Positions 21,502-29,868 of a stretch of DNA of 44,174 nucleotides are shown here, in pieces (the first letter of the stretch is position 1; each line of letters begins with the position of its first letter). The position numbers and the translations under genes were made by a program. Origin of the DNA: Lactobacillus sp. (GTDB lineage Bacteria; Bacillota; Bacilli; Lactobacillales; Lactobacillaceae); the NCBI GenBank assembly GCA_022651245.1, contig JALCQM010000026.1, forward strand, positions 1 to 44,174. The letters run 5' to 3'. The notes under the pieces are model-generated. The model saw only the letters and a program-made list of their open reading frames with translations, searched no databases and was not told the DNA's origin.

Positions 21502-23337
21502 ATGCCACAAGCACTCATTATCAACGTCACCTTGAAAGACCAACCGCAGCCGACTTGGCGGCGGCTGGCGGTCGCGACCGATACCACCTACGCACAGCTG
21601 CACGAGATCATTCAGATCGCCTTCGGGTGGACGAATTCCCACTTGTGGGCGTTCACGCCTGCCAGCAAGGACCGCCAATATGTCGGCCAATTGGATCCGG
21701 ACTGGCAAAATGCCACCGTTAAGCAGCTGCCTGCCGCCGAGGCGGCCATCGCTGATGACCTCAACCAAGGAGACGGCGGTTACGAATATGACTTCGGCGC
21801 TTCGTGGCAACACGAGATCAAATTAGAAGAAACGCGTTGGGAGTCGTGGCTGCTACCGACTTGCTTAGATGGGGCAGGTGCCGGGGCGCTTGAAACTGGC
21901 GGCCAAGCATTCGATCGCGGCGCGACGGTGATGGCCTTGAACGATTGGGGCAACACGCAAAAACCGACTTTCGTGCTCCAGCCAGATTCACCGTTATTAA
22001 CGACAATGGCAGCCGGTTGGCAAGCTTTACAAGAAACCGGCGCGCTAGATGACTTGCTGACGGATTACACGGCAGGAGCGATCACGGCGATCCTTGAAAC
22101 CTTGGGTGCGGCGATGCGGCAAGAAACCGCGGCCCCAATGGCGCAGTGGCAAGCCAAGCAAATCGATACGGCCTTGCGTGCGGTGCATGACCAAACGCAG
22201 GCCCATCCGCAAGGCGAGCACCAGTACGCCTTTTTCGTGGAAGTCGTGGCCACGTTCTTGCTGTGTGCCGCCGACCGCAACGTCTTGCCGCTTAATGTGT
22301 CGCAGGTGACCAAGCTGGTGACCGGGATCAAAGCGGCGTATCCAGATGAATTAGGCGTGCTCGAAATGGGCTTTGACACGCCAGATGACGTTCCTGTGAT
22401 CGCTAATGAAGACGATTTGCGGGCGTTGATCAAAGGCTGGACGGCCGACTTCTTAGCGAGCCGCGAGAAGCAACTCCTCCCGGTAGGCGTCCCAGCAAAA
22501 ACGGTGTATGATCTGACCAAGATGTTCGCCGAAGTCATGTATGAACGCATGGCGCAAACCCCAGAGGTCTGGACCATCGAAGGCGTTTGGGAAGTCATTG
22601 GCGGCTACTTCGTGTCCAATGTGATCTTGACAGACAAAGAATTCCAGTATCTCGGACCGGTTTTGAGTGCCTTTTGTAAGTACCTCTACCGGGCACAGCT
22701 GATCGATGAAGACTTGTCGGGTGAAGTGGCGGACGCCGGCGTCCAAGCGGCATTGTTATCGCGCGACGAAGCCAACTTCGGTCCAGCCAAAAAAATCGGG
22801 CTGGCGATGGGCGAAGCCGGTGTCGACCCGCAAGATAAAGCCGCCGTGCGGACGTTCATCGATCGCTATAACCAAGGCGACACCGGCTACGAACCGCAAG
22901 CGGACTATCTCGATTGGCCACACACGGCTAAGTGGCAGCACGGGGTCGCTACCCGGATCCACAAGGCGGCGGTGAAAAACGCCCAAGCCGTGGCGAAACA
23001 GCTGCAAGACCAAGACCATGCCTTGATCGATACCGTGTGCGCGATGGTCGACCGGATGTATGCCGACCACGCGCAGTCTGCGCAAAAATGGGAACCGGAA
23101 ACCACCGCAGAAACGGCGCAGCAAGTCTTGAAGTCGTTGCCAAGTGCTCAACGCGACGCGGGCTTGACCTGGCTGACGACGTATTTGACCGTCTTGCAAG
23201 CCAACTCCAGTATGTCCAAAAAGAAGATGCAGGCATTGCAAGCCGCACTTCAAGAAGGGCGTGCACACCTCGGCGTCAGTGGCCGCAAGCTGACGAAGAA
23301 GCAAGCCAAGCGGTTGCTCAAGAAGCGCCGCAAATAA
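21502..23337 (+). CDS. plasmid pRiA4b ORF-3 family protein with helical C-terminal region
   Basis: The 611-residue protein starts at ATG 21502 with AAGGAG before it; an open frame from 21301 runs through the repeat. Residues about 1-125 carry the pRiA4b ORF-3 fold (TWRRLAV, FGWTNSHLWAF, YEYDFGASWQHEI). The rest is helical and contains a block (GPVLSAFCKYL … MGEAGV at 436-441) that also occurs in the protein at 29869. The tail is very basic (KKQAKRLLKKRRK). Despite naming links to IS1096, no transposase motif is present. Function unknown. Confidence 0.82.
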   Translation: MPQALIINVTLKDQPQPTWRRLAVATDTTYAQLHEIIQIAFGWTNSHLWAFTPASKDRQYVGQLDPDWQNATVKQLPAAEAAIADDLNQGDGGYEYDFGASWQHEIKLEETRWESWLLPTCLDGAGAGALETGGQAFDRGATVMALNDWGNTQKPTFVLQPDSPLLTTMAAGWQALQETGALDDLLTDYTAGAITAILETLGAAMRQETAAPMAQWQAKQIDTALRAVHDQTQAHPQGEHQYAFFVEVVATFLLCAADRNVLPLNVSQVTKLVTGIKAAYPDELGVLEMGFDTPDDVPVIANEDDLRALIKGWTADFLASREKQLLPVGVPAKTVYDLTKMFAEVMYERMAQTPEVWTIEGVWEVIGGYFVSNVILTDKEFQYLGPVLSAFCKYLYRAQLIDEDLSGEVADAGVQAALLSRDEANFGPAKKIGLAMGEAGVDPQDKAAVRTFIDRYNQGDTGYEPQADYLDWPHTAKWQHGVATRIHKAAVKNAQAVAKQLQDQDHALIDTVCAMVDRMYADHAQSAQKWEPETTAETAQQVLKSLPSAQRDAGLTWLTTYLTVLQANSSMSKKKMQALQAALQEGRAHLGVSGRKLTKKQAKRLLKKRRK

Positions 23338-23346
23338 GTGAACATA

Positions 23347-23410
23347 AAAGGCCCCTTGTTGCGTCAATCGCCGCCATTTTTGGCAGGATTGGCGCAGCAG
23401 GGGGCCTTTG
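23347..23410. terminator. bidirectional terminator between convergent genes
   Basis: AAAGGCCCC and TGCG.CAATC pair with GATTG.CGCA and GGGGCCTTT, serving both the gene ending at 23337 and that ending at 23415. Confidence 0.85.
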
Positions 23411-23414
23411 TAGT

Positions 23415-24263
23415 TTAGTGGCTTGCAGGGGCGGTGAAGGTATAGTCCTTGTCTAGAGACTGAAAACTGCGGCCGAACGCTGCTTGGAATGCGGCGAAGT
23501 CGCTACTTGAGGATAGCGTGCGCATGCGCTTCGTGATATCGGGTACCGCCTCTAAGACCACGCCGGTTCCATCGGGGAAGGCGAAGTACCGCGTCAGCTC
23601 GGCATAATCGGTGCGATCGTGTTTCCCGGGAATGACGAAAACATACCCAGTTTGTACCGTCCTAATGGGTGCGCCTGGGAAGACTTTGACCAAATTAGGG
23701 GTTTTGACATCCGTGTAGGCGTTGAAATCACCGATCAAGTTGGCATAAAGTTGCAGATTGGCTTGGACATCGGCTTTGTCCGCTTCAAAATCGGCGACGC
23801 TCCGCTCAAAGTTCCCCGGCATGGTCGTGGGGGTGACGGCATGCTCACTCGCGGTTTCTTCGACGTGAAAACTTGGCGCGATCACCAATTGGTAGCCGTT
23901 GGAGAAACTCACCGTGTGATCGTCGACTCTGAGGACTAAGTTGCGCGATGAATCAATCGGGGCCGTGCGCTTGACGCCCGCTCGCTTCAGCGCAAAATTG
24001 TCGCGGTAAGTGACCTTGTCAGTGGACTCATCAGTGTCATCATCATCTGTTGACGTTTTAACAATGATCGCCTGGCGGATAAAGTAGGCGGTCGTTCTTA
24101 CCAACGGCCAACAAAATAGTGCCACTGGCATCAAGGCGAATAAAATAATGATCACGACAGTTCTACGGCCGATTGGGGTTGGGTTTTCTGGCCGCGGTGG
24201 CTTGACGAATAGGCGATCGTATTCGGCATACCAAGCGGCTTTTTTGGCGGTAGGTTTAGCCAT
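23415..24263 (-). CDS. single-pass membrane protein, function unknown
   Basis: The 282-residue protein has a short basic cytosolic start (MAKPTAKKAAWYAEYDRLFV), one strong membrane segment at about 33-58 (VVIIILFALMPVALFCWPLV), an acidic stretch (DDDDTDESTD) and a soluble outer domain of about 190 residues. It overlaps the DUF805/XpaC-like gene by 8 bases, so the two products probably act together. GAGGTG precedes the start. I recognise no family. Confidence 0.75.
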   Translation of the reverse strand: MAKPTAKKAAWYAEYDRLFVKPPRPENPTPIGRRTVVIIILFALMPVALFCWPLVRTTAYFIRQAIIVKTSTDDDDTDESTDKVTYRDNFALKRAGVKRTAPIDSSRNLVLRVDDHTVSFSNGYQLVIAPSFHVEETASEHAVTPTTMPGNFERSVADFEADKADVQANLQLYANLIGDFNAYTDVKTPNLVKVFPGAPIRTVQTGYVFVIPGKHDRTDYAELTRYFAFPDGTGVVLEAVPDITKRMRTLSSSSDFAAFQAAFGRSFQSLDKDYTFTAPASH

Positions 24264-25131
24264 GCGTGGTCACCTCGTCTGCATCTGTTTGCACCACCCG
24301 CGCATAGTCATCAGCGATCGCCAGTCCCAGTTGACTGATACCTGCGACCATTTGCGTCATGGCATCGCGGACTTTCCGACTGGTCACGCCTGACTGCGTG
24401 GCGGTGAGCAATTGTTCGCTGGCGGCGACCATTCCTGGCAACAACTTGTATAAGAACTCGCTGTGTTCCGTGAGGTCCCGGGGATGCGCCATCAACTCCC
24501 GAAACAATTCTTTAGCGGCGTGCAAGCCGCCGGTTTCGCGCAATGCTTTCGTCAATTTACCGGAACCTTCTGCACAAGTTTCCACCCGCAGAATCTGCAT
24601 TTTCGCGGTGCTCATCGTCTCGTAAAACAACTTGAGTTCGTCGGCACTCAAGTGATGTTGGGCGCGGTAGGCGTCGATGGCTGGTGAATGCGTGACGGCA
24701 GTTGTCGCTTGTTGCGTCGGCATTAAGGTAATGAGGAGCTTGACGATTTCAGAAATTGCCCAGATCCCCAGCCATAGCAAAATCAGTACATGACCTATCG
24801 GCTCGTCGGAATAGGCGGACAAGGCCCACCAAGTGCAGTAGCCGAAGATGGTTTGACCGATACCGAGCAACGGTGCAATACCGGCGTCGCGATACCGCCG
24901 CGCACAAAGCGCAGCGTTTGGCAGCAAAAGCAGTGCCCGGATGGCGATATGGGGGAAGATCAGGGTCTTAAACGCGAAAAAGGTCGCTAACTCAAATAGC
25001 AACAGCCAAGGCAATAGCCACCAGTATTCACTGCGGGTGCTGCGGCCATTAAAGTTGCGCGCATTGGTAAAATAGGCGCGCAAAGCGGCTAGCTTGGTCA
25101 CACCGTAATCGGGATTTTGGGGAGCAGTCAT
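24256..25131 (-). CDS. DUF805 membrane protein with XpaC-like C-terminal domain
   Basis: The 291-residue protein has a DUF805 segment (YFTNARNFNGRSTRSEYWW, then membrane helices and CARRYRDAG) at about 15-130. A soluble helical region at about 150-290 (FRELMAHPRDLTEHSEFLYKLLPGM) resembles XpaC, the 5-bromo-4-chloroindolyl phosphate hydrolysis family. ATG 25131 follows AGGAGG at 5 bases. A longer start at 25158 lies inside a 12-bp hairpin. A second DUF805 gene faces away at 26056. Confidence 0.75.
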   Translation of the reverse strand: MTAPQNPDYGVTKLAALRAYFTNARNFNGRSTRSEYWWLLPWLLLFELATFFAFKTLIFPHIAIRALLLLPNAALCARRYRDAGIAPLLGIGQTIFGYCTWWALSAYSDEPIGHVLILLWLGIWAISEIVKLLITLMPTQQATTAVTHSPAIDAYRAQHHLSADELKLFYETMSTAKMQILRVETCAEGSGKLTKALRETGGLHAAKELFRELMAHPRDLTEHSEFLYKLLPGMVAASEQLLTATQSGVTSRKVRDAMTQMVAGISQLGLAIADDYARVVQTDADEVTTHG

Positions 25132-25138
25132 CGTAACC

Positions 25139-25168
25139 TCCTGAGATAATCGTTTCATTATCTCAGGA
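25139..25168 (-). promoter_or_regulatory. perfect 12-bp hairpin covering the ribosome site
   Basis: TCCTGAGATAAT pairs perfectly with ATTATCTCAGGA around six bases. On the minus-strand transcript the second arm ends inside AGGAGG of the DUF805/XpaC gene, so folding could hide the ribosome site. It could instead be a protein-binding palindrome. Confidence 0.65.
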
Positions 25169-25536
25169 AGGGAGCGTGGGCCGCCGTCAATTTTTAATAA
25201 GTAGGTTCAAATTTGCAAATGGCATTCTAGGTGGAATTGATAGGGTTACAAGCTGGCACCCTGAGTTGCGCTGACACGCTGATGCCAATAAAAGCTGTGC
25301 AACTATAAGTCAAACCGGCTGATAAGAATAAAGATTGTTTGTCTTTGCTTTTGAGGGCATTTCAAATACACTAACTAGTAAGCAACGCATAAGTAGTTTA
25401 AAAAACCTACTCACGCTCATATTCAGTACAAAAATATGCCAAGAGAGAGCTAATGTACCTAGAGTTTTGGGCTATTCGGGCAATAGTGATAGAGAAGAAT
25501 TTAGAAGCTTGTGATGAACCTTTGGTGGTGATGAAG
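25169..25536. other. AT-rich gap with no clear gene
   Basis: Between the divergent genes I see no ribosome-site-supported frame. AACTAGTAAG and GTTTAAAAAACC are short symmetric AT-rich pieces. Base composition is clearly lower in GC than the flanking genes, like the toxin-immunity island. An open frame from 25453 continues into the next gene, but its first 28 codons have no ribosome site. Confidence 0.4.
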
Positions 25537-25959
25537 ATGAAACAGTTAAAGGGGAAATGGTTAATCGCTTTTTTGGTGATGATTGCGCTATTGGGATTGG
25601 AATATGGCGGAAAGAAATATCTAGAAAATAAAAAGTTTGAAAAAAAGGAAAAGCAAATAGTTGAAGTGGTCAAAATGGAAAGAATCGCCACTAAGCAAAT
25701 TAAAAATGCTTATTCAAATTTAAAAAAAGTGGAATTTAAAGATGATTATTCGCATGATTCGATGACTGGCTTCACGCTCGTAACGGTGCTGGTTACCAGC
25801 AAATCTGGACGGAAAGCAGAATTTGACGTCGACCTAGGACCAAATGAAGATGGTGACGATCAATACGCTGGTTCTGTTGCTCGGCCAAAACTCCAAGAAG
25901 GCGAAACCAAGACCCCGGTAATCGTTACTTTTTCTGATGGTTCGAAAAAGATTATATAG
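25537..25959 (+). CDS. 140-residue membrane-anchored protein, orphan immunity-like
   Basis: From ATG 25537 (GGTGGTGATGAAG upstream; ATG 25531 is also possible) the protein has 140 residues, the same length as immunity copies 2-4. It has an N-terminal membrane anchor (LKGKWLIAFLVMIALLGLEY), a charged helix (KKEKQIVEVVKMERIATKQI) and a beta-rich outer part (LKKVEFKDDYSHDSMTGFTLVTVLV). The layout is like that of the immunity array and of DUF1310 proteins; sequence identity is low. It is AT-rich compared with its neighbours. Confidence 0.6.
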   Translation: MKQLKGKWLIAFLVMIALLGLEYGGKKYLENKKFEKKEKQIVEVVKMERIATKQIKNAYSNLKKVEFKDDYSHDSMTGFTLVTVLVTSKSGRKAEFDVDLGPNEDGDDQYAGSVARPKLQEGETKTPVIVTFSDGSKKII

Positions 25960-25988
25960 ATGAACCTCGAATTGGCCGTGCCGGTAAC

Positions 25989-26017
25989 TTGTTGGCTGGC
26001 GCAACTAACAGTATAAT
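25989..26017 (+). promoter_or_regulatory. promoter of the DUF805 gene
   Basis: TTGTTG (25989-25994), 17-base gap, TATAAT (26012-26017). The start codon is at 26056 with GGAGG before it. Confidence 0.7.
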
Positions 26018-26055
26018 GAAGCGATTACAACCGGCGTGCGAGTGGAGGAAGAGCC

Positions 26056-26949
26056 ATGGGAGAGACGCAATTTCTGCGAGCAGGGAATGCCTATTACGGA
26101 GCGGGTGGGCGCAAGGCTGTGAAGGCGTTTTTTGCCAATTATGCGAACTTTTCTGGCCGCAGTACGCGGCGCGAATACTGGTGGGCAATTGGCACCTTGC
26201 TTTTGAGTGGTTTGGTGTTAATAGGTGGCTTGTTGCTGATCGTGTTCGGGTCGCTGAGCAATTTGCTGCGCGGCGACAGCGGCAACCTACATGGCATTCG
26301 GATTGTGGCGCTGATCTTATTGCCGCTGGTCGGCTTGGTCGGGCTGCCGGTGTGCCTTTGTCCGTGGCTGGCATTGACGGTGCGCCGCGCGCGGGATGCC
26401 GGCGTCCATTGGGGTGTTATCGCCGGATTGTTGGTGACCCTGGGGCTCGCCAGTTGGACATGGGCTTGGGCGGCGGGAGCACTGCTTGCCGGTGTTAGTA
26501 GTGGCGCCTGGTTGGCCCTGGTGGTGATCGCGTGCCTTCCGAGCCGCCCATTACCAGAACAACCGCCGCTTGCCGGTTGGCCGATTTGGCTGCTGACGTT
26601 CTTGCAGGTGGGATTAGGGGCCCTGGGCTTGATCATTTTTGTAGTAGTGTTGCTCAAAAGGGCCACGTTTTTAGTCTTACCAGCCTACTTGCTTTGGATG
26701 ATCGGCGCTCAAGTCGTCTCCCGGCAACGCGTTGCGGCTAATCGGCAGCGGTTGGCCCAGTTGTGGGCGCTGGCGGATCAGTTAGGATATGGGCCGGAAG
26801 ACCTTAAGCGCATCGCTGGGCAGTATGGGCGCTTGGACTGGGCGGCGACGCGCCCGGAGAATCTCCAATTCGTGCCTAGCACAGCCGTCCAACTAGCAGT
26901 GATCGCCGAATTGCAAAAGGCAGTCGCTGCTGGCAAAATCGCTGCTTAG
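26056..26949 (+). CDS. DUF805 membrane protein
   Basis: The 297-residue protein opens with the DUF805 signature FFANYANFSGRSTRREYWW, then several membrane helices and LTVRRARDAGVHWG. Additional helices run to about 225. The C-terminal 75 residues are soluble (RQRVAANRQRLAQLWALADQ onward). It is a distant relative of the protein at 24256; the shared N-terminal signature is nearly the same. Function unknown. The right 139-bp repeat lies just downstream. Confidence 0.82.
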   Translation: MGETQFLRAGNAYYGAGGRKAVKAFFANYANFSGRSTRREYWWAIGTLLLSGLVLIGGLLLIVFGSLSNLLRGDSGNLHGIRIVALILLPLVGLVGLPVCLCPWLALTVRRARDAGVHWGVIAGLLVTLGLASWTWAWAAGALLAGVSSGAWLALVVIACLPSRPLPEQPPLAGWPIWLLTFLQVGLGALGLIIFVVVLLKRATFLVLPAYLLWMIGAQVVSRQRVAANRQRLAQLWALADQLGYGPEDLKRIAGQYGRLDWAATRPENLQFVPSTAVQLAVIAELQKAVAAGKIAA

Positions 26950-26985
26950 GCGACGGTGAGGCAAAGCACCGTAGCAAAAAAGCGG

Positions 26986-27124
26986 GTCCGAGGCAAAAAG
27001 CCGTAGTCGCGTTTCATAAAGCAACGCCCAGAAACACAAACGCCATTGCGCCGCGATTCAAGGAACGAATCGTGACGCAATGGCGCTTGTGTTATGGGCT
27101 AAAACCGCTTTATGTCTCAGCCTG
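26986..27124 (-). repeat. 139-bp hairpin repeat, right copy (inverted partner at 21257-21395)
   Basis: Reverse complement of the left copy with seven mismatches and no gaps. On the minus strand it begins six bases past the APC permease stop, just as the left copy follows the ATPase stop. The pair bounds 5,590 bases. Confidence 0.9.
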
Positions 27125-27130
27125 GCTTTT

Positions 27131-28513
27131 TTACGATTGATTTCTGGCGTGCCGGAAGCCATAGGCGAAGTAGACCAGCATCCCGAAGGCAAACCAGATC
27201 AAACTCATCAGCCAAGTTTCGACACTCAGTTGGCTCATCAACAGGAGGCAGAATAAGAAACTGATGATCGGCACGACTGGGTACCCCGGAACTTTGAAGC
27301 CGTCATTGGCGATCCGTTCGTGGCGGCGTAGTGGAATGATGCCGATCGACACGAAGGCGAAGGCGATCAAGGTGCCGATATTGACCAAGTTGACCAGTTG
27401 CGTCAGCGGGACGAACCCACCCATCACCGCGATGATCAAGGTGACGGTCCACAGCGCGTTTAGCGGCAGCTGGTGAGTGACTTTCCCGAACCAACGCGGC
27501 AAGAGGCGGTCACGACCGATCGCATACACCAGGCGGGAAGAGGAGTAGATCATCGTCACCATCATGGTGAACATCCCCGCCAACGCCCCTAACGCGATGA
27601 TGCCAGAGAGTTGCGGTTGGTGGATCACGTTCAAGGCGAATGAGACGGGATCAGCGACGTCAAGCCGCGTGTATTTGACGATCCCGGTCAAGACGATCGC
27701 AACGAGCACGTATAAGATCGTGGCGATGATCAAGGTGCCGATAATGCCACGTGGCAAGGTCTTTTGCGGTTTCTTGACTTCTGGGGCGGACGCCGATACG
27801 GCATCAAAGCCCAAGTAGGCGAAGAACACAGTCGACGCGCCGGCGAGGATGCCTTTTGTCCCAAAAGGTAAGTACGGGTGCCAGTTGGCCGGGCGCACGT
27901 AAAAAGCGCCGACCACGATGAACAGCAAAATGATGCCGAGCTTGACGACCACCATGATACGATTGACCGCCATCGAGGTCCGCATCCCGCGGCTGAGCAA
28001 GATGCCGATCAACAAAACCACCACCACGGCGATCAGGTTGAAGTAAGTGCCATGCGCCGGGTCGAAAGCCCCAGTGATCGCCTTAGGGATCTTCAGGTCG
28101 AAGCCGGCGATGAAGCTTTGAAAATACGCGGCAAAACTGGTCGAAACCGCCGCGACGGCGAGCATGTATTCGAGGATCAACGCCCAACCAATGACCCAGC
28201 CGAAGATCTGCCCGAAAACGATGTTCCCGTACGCGTAAGCTGAACCGGCCACCGGCAAAGCCGAAGCGAACTCGGCGTAACACATCGCCGCCAAGCTGCA
28301 AGCTACCGCGGCCAAAACGAAGGCCAAGGTGATCGCCGGCCCAGAAGTGGTTGCGGCGACGGTGCCAGGGAGGATGAAGATCCCGGTCCCGATCACCGCC
28401 CCAATCCCTAAGGCGACTAGATCGCGGGTCGTGAGGGTGCGGGCTAGCTGGTGATCAGCCTTGAGGGTTTGGTCCAAGTCGGGTTTTGCGGTGAGGCGTT
28501 GCCATAAACTCAT
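27131..28513 (-). CDS. APC-family amino acid permease
   Basis: The 460-residue, 12-helix transporter is of the YfnA/cationic amino acid type. Visible features are VALGIGAVIGTGIFILPG in helix 1, GSAYAYGNIVFGQIFGWVIGW, FFAYLGFDAVSASAPEVKKPQKTLPRGI and YSSSRLVYAIGRDRLLPRWF. ATG 28513 is preferred over 28537 because an AG-rich stretch (GAAAGAAG) lies before it while 28537 has none; this is not certain. It is encoded 15-40 bases after plsC on the same strand, likely one transcript. Confidence 0.93.
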   Translation of the reverse strand: MSLWQRLTAKPDLDQTLKADHQLARTLTTRDLVALGIGAVIGTGIFILPGTVAATTSGPAITLAFVLAAVACSLAAMCYAEFASALPVAGSAYAYGNIVFGQIFGWVIGWALILEYMLAVAAVSTSFAAYFQSFIAGFDLKIPKAITGAFDPAHGTYFNLIAVVVVLLIGILLSRGMRTSMAVNRIMVVVKLGIILLFIVVGAFYVRPANWHPYLPFGTKGILAGASTVFFAYLGFDAVSASAPEVKKPQKTLPRGIIGTLIIATILYVLVAIVLTGIVKYTRLDVADPVSFALNVIHQPQLSGIIALGALAGMFTMMVTMIYSSSRLVYAIGRDRLLPRWFGKVTHQLPLNALWTVTLIIAVMGGFVPLTQLVNLVNIGTLIAFAFVSIGIIPLRRHERIANDGFKVPGYPVVPIISFLFCLLLMSQLSVETWLMSLIWFAFGMLVYFAYGFRHARNQS

Positions 28514-28552
28514 GAGATTCGTAACTTCTTTCTTCATTGGCGAACCGGCAGA

Positions 28553-29203
28553 TCAAAGCTTGCCGTTTTCCTTTTCTTCCAGGTACTTCTTTTGATCCGG
28601 CACGTATTTGAAGTGCGGGTCGATCGCCTTGTCGATGGCATCGAAGCTGGTTTGCATCTGGTCGCTGAGGGCCTTGGTGACATCATCGGTGAGCTTGCCA
28701 GTCGGCACCGTGATCGGCGTGCCGAAGCGCACCGTGACGCGCTTGCGCAAGAATAGGTGGGAGAACTTCACGGGTCCTTGGTAGACTGCTGGCACGATCG
28801 GCGCCTTGGCGAGTTTGGCGATCAAGATCGCGCCGCCTTTGAGCTCAGAGGAATAACGCGAGCCCGAGGGGAAAATGATGATCGACAAGCCGTCATTTTT
28901 CATCATCTTAACCGGCGTCTTGATGACGCTGGGGCCGGGATGCGCGCGGTCGACGCCGAAAGCATTGGCGTGCGTCAAGATCCAGCGCAAGATGGGGTTG
29001 TGGAACAATTCGCGCTTGGCCATAAACCCGACCTTGCGGGGGCTGGCGGCTAAGGCGAAGTAGATCGGGTCCCACCAAGTGCGGTGCGGGCCGACTAAAA
29101 CATAAGGGCCGTCGGGTAAAGCTTCTTTATTCTCGTAATGAGCGTTGCCGTTGATGATCGCGAGTAAGACGCGCGCGACGACGCGGATGAACGAATAGAA
29201 CAT
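28553..29203 (-). CDS. plsC: 1-acyl-sn-glycerol-3-phosphate acyltransferase (PlsC family)
   Basis: Acylates lysophosphatidic acid to phosphatidic acid at the membrane. The 216-residue protein has block I HRTWWD (HX4D), FMAKRELFHNPILRW, a FPSGSRYS variant of the FPEGTRS block, and VPAVYQGP. The Glu of block III is replaced by Ser, which is seen in Gram-positive relatives but is worth noting. AAGGGAG precedes the start. Confidence 0.88.
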   Translation of the reverse strand: MFYSFIRVVARVLLAIINGNAHYENKEALPDGPYVLVGPHRTWWDPIYFALAASPRKVGFMAKRELFHNPILRWILTHANAFGVDRAHPGPSVIKTPVKMMKNDGLSIIIFPSGSRYSSELKGGAILIAKLAKAPIVPAVYQGPVKFSHLFLRKRVTVRFGTPITVPTGKLTDDVTKALSDQMQTSFDAIDKAIDPHFKYVPDQKKYLEEKENGKL

Positions 29204-29400
29204 GAGTAACTCCCTTCAAGAATCTCAAAATTGAATCCATTATACCATTAACCATCTGTGGGGATGGGGACAAACCCGCTTAAGGCGACCGCAGCCGTCA
29301 AAATAACACGCTTCCTCACCAAACTCAGCATATTCTAACCCGCAACCGCTTTCAATAACGGTATAATGAGGGTATCAGGAAACCGAAGGGAGTTTTGACG
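29204..29400. promoter_or_regulatory. divergent promoter region
   Basis: A minus-strand TATAAT (29239-29244) serves plsC. A plus-strand TATAAT (29362-29367) precedes the gene at 29401. Neither has a good -35 at 17 bases. Nothing else stands out. Confidence 0.55.
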
Positions 29401-29790
29401 ATGATCACAACCACGACTCGAGCTAACGATGGCGCGCTGGTGCAACAGCGCTTGGCGAATTTTTCTGGGCTACCGACAGCCCAGCCACAGCGGGTGCCAA
29501 GCTTCGCGTTACGGCAAGTGGCAGCAGACGCCGCTGCCCGCTATTCGCGCGTCTCTTGTTTGCAGGTGCGCTTCACGCCTAGCGGGGCGCTACAACAAGT
29601 CCGCGCCGCTGGTATCAGCGATGCGTGTGCGGTCGGCGATGACCTGACGTGTGATCCCGACATGCTCGCCGAACTCCTGACCCAAGCGGCCGCGACTGAA
29701 GCCCCGGCGTGGTGCTTGCAAGATGCGCAGGCGTTATGCCTGTACCTGCAAGGGCCGACCCACGATAGCCTACTGTTATATGAAGTTTAA
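29401..29790 (+). CDS. hypothetical protein, 129 residues
   Basis: The soluble alpha/beta-looking protein has no signal peptide or membrane segment and holds several Cys residues (VSCLQV, SDACAVGDDLTCD, PAWCLQD, ALCLYL). ATG 29401 has GGGAG nine bases upstream; TTG 29395 would be too close. It has its own promoter and terminator. I recognise no family. Confidence 0.65.
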   Translation: MITTTTRANDGALVQQRLANFSGLPTAQPQRVPSFALRQVAADAAARYSRVSCLQVRFTPSGALQQVRAAGISDACAVGDDLTCDPDMLAELLTQAAATEAPAWCLQDAQALCLYLQGPTHDSLLLYEV

Positions 29791-29803
29791 AAAATACTTG
29801 CCG

Positions 29804-29828
29804 TGCCGATACAAGGAGCGGCATTTTT
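29804..29828 (+). terminator. terminator
   Basis: TGCCG (29804-29808) pairs with CGGCA (29819-29823), followed by five T. Confidence 0.75.
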
Positions 29829-29868
29829 GTTATGCTAAAGAGAATTGTTAAAGGAAGGTTGTTGCCCA

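Noticed and set aside
21257-27124. Composite transposon or insertion sequence
   Set aside because: No transposase, no obvious target duplication, and the pRiA4b ORF-3 protein is not a transposase. Only the inverted repeats are supported.
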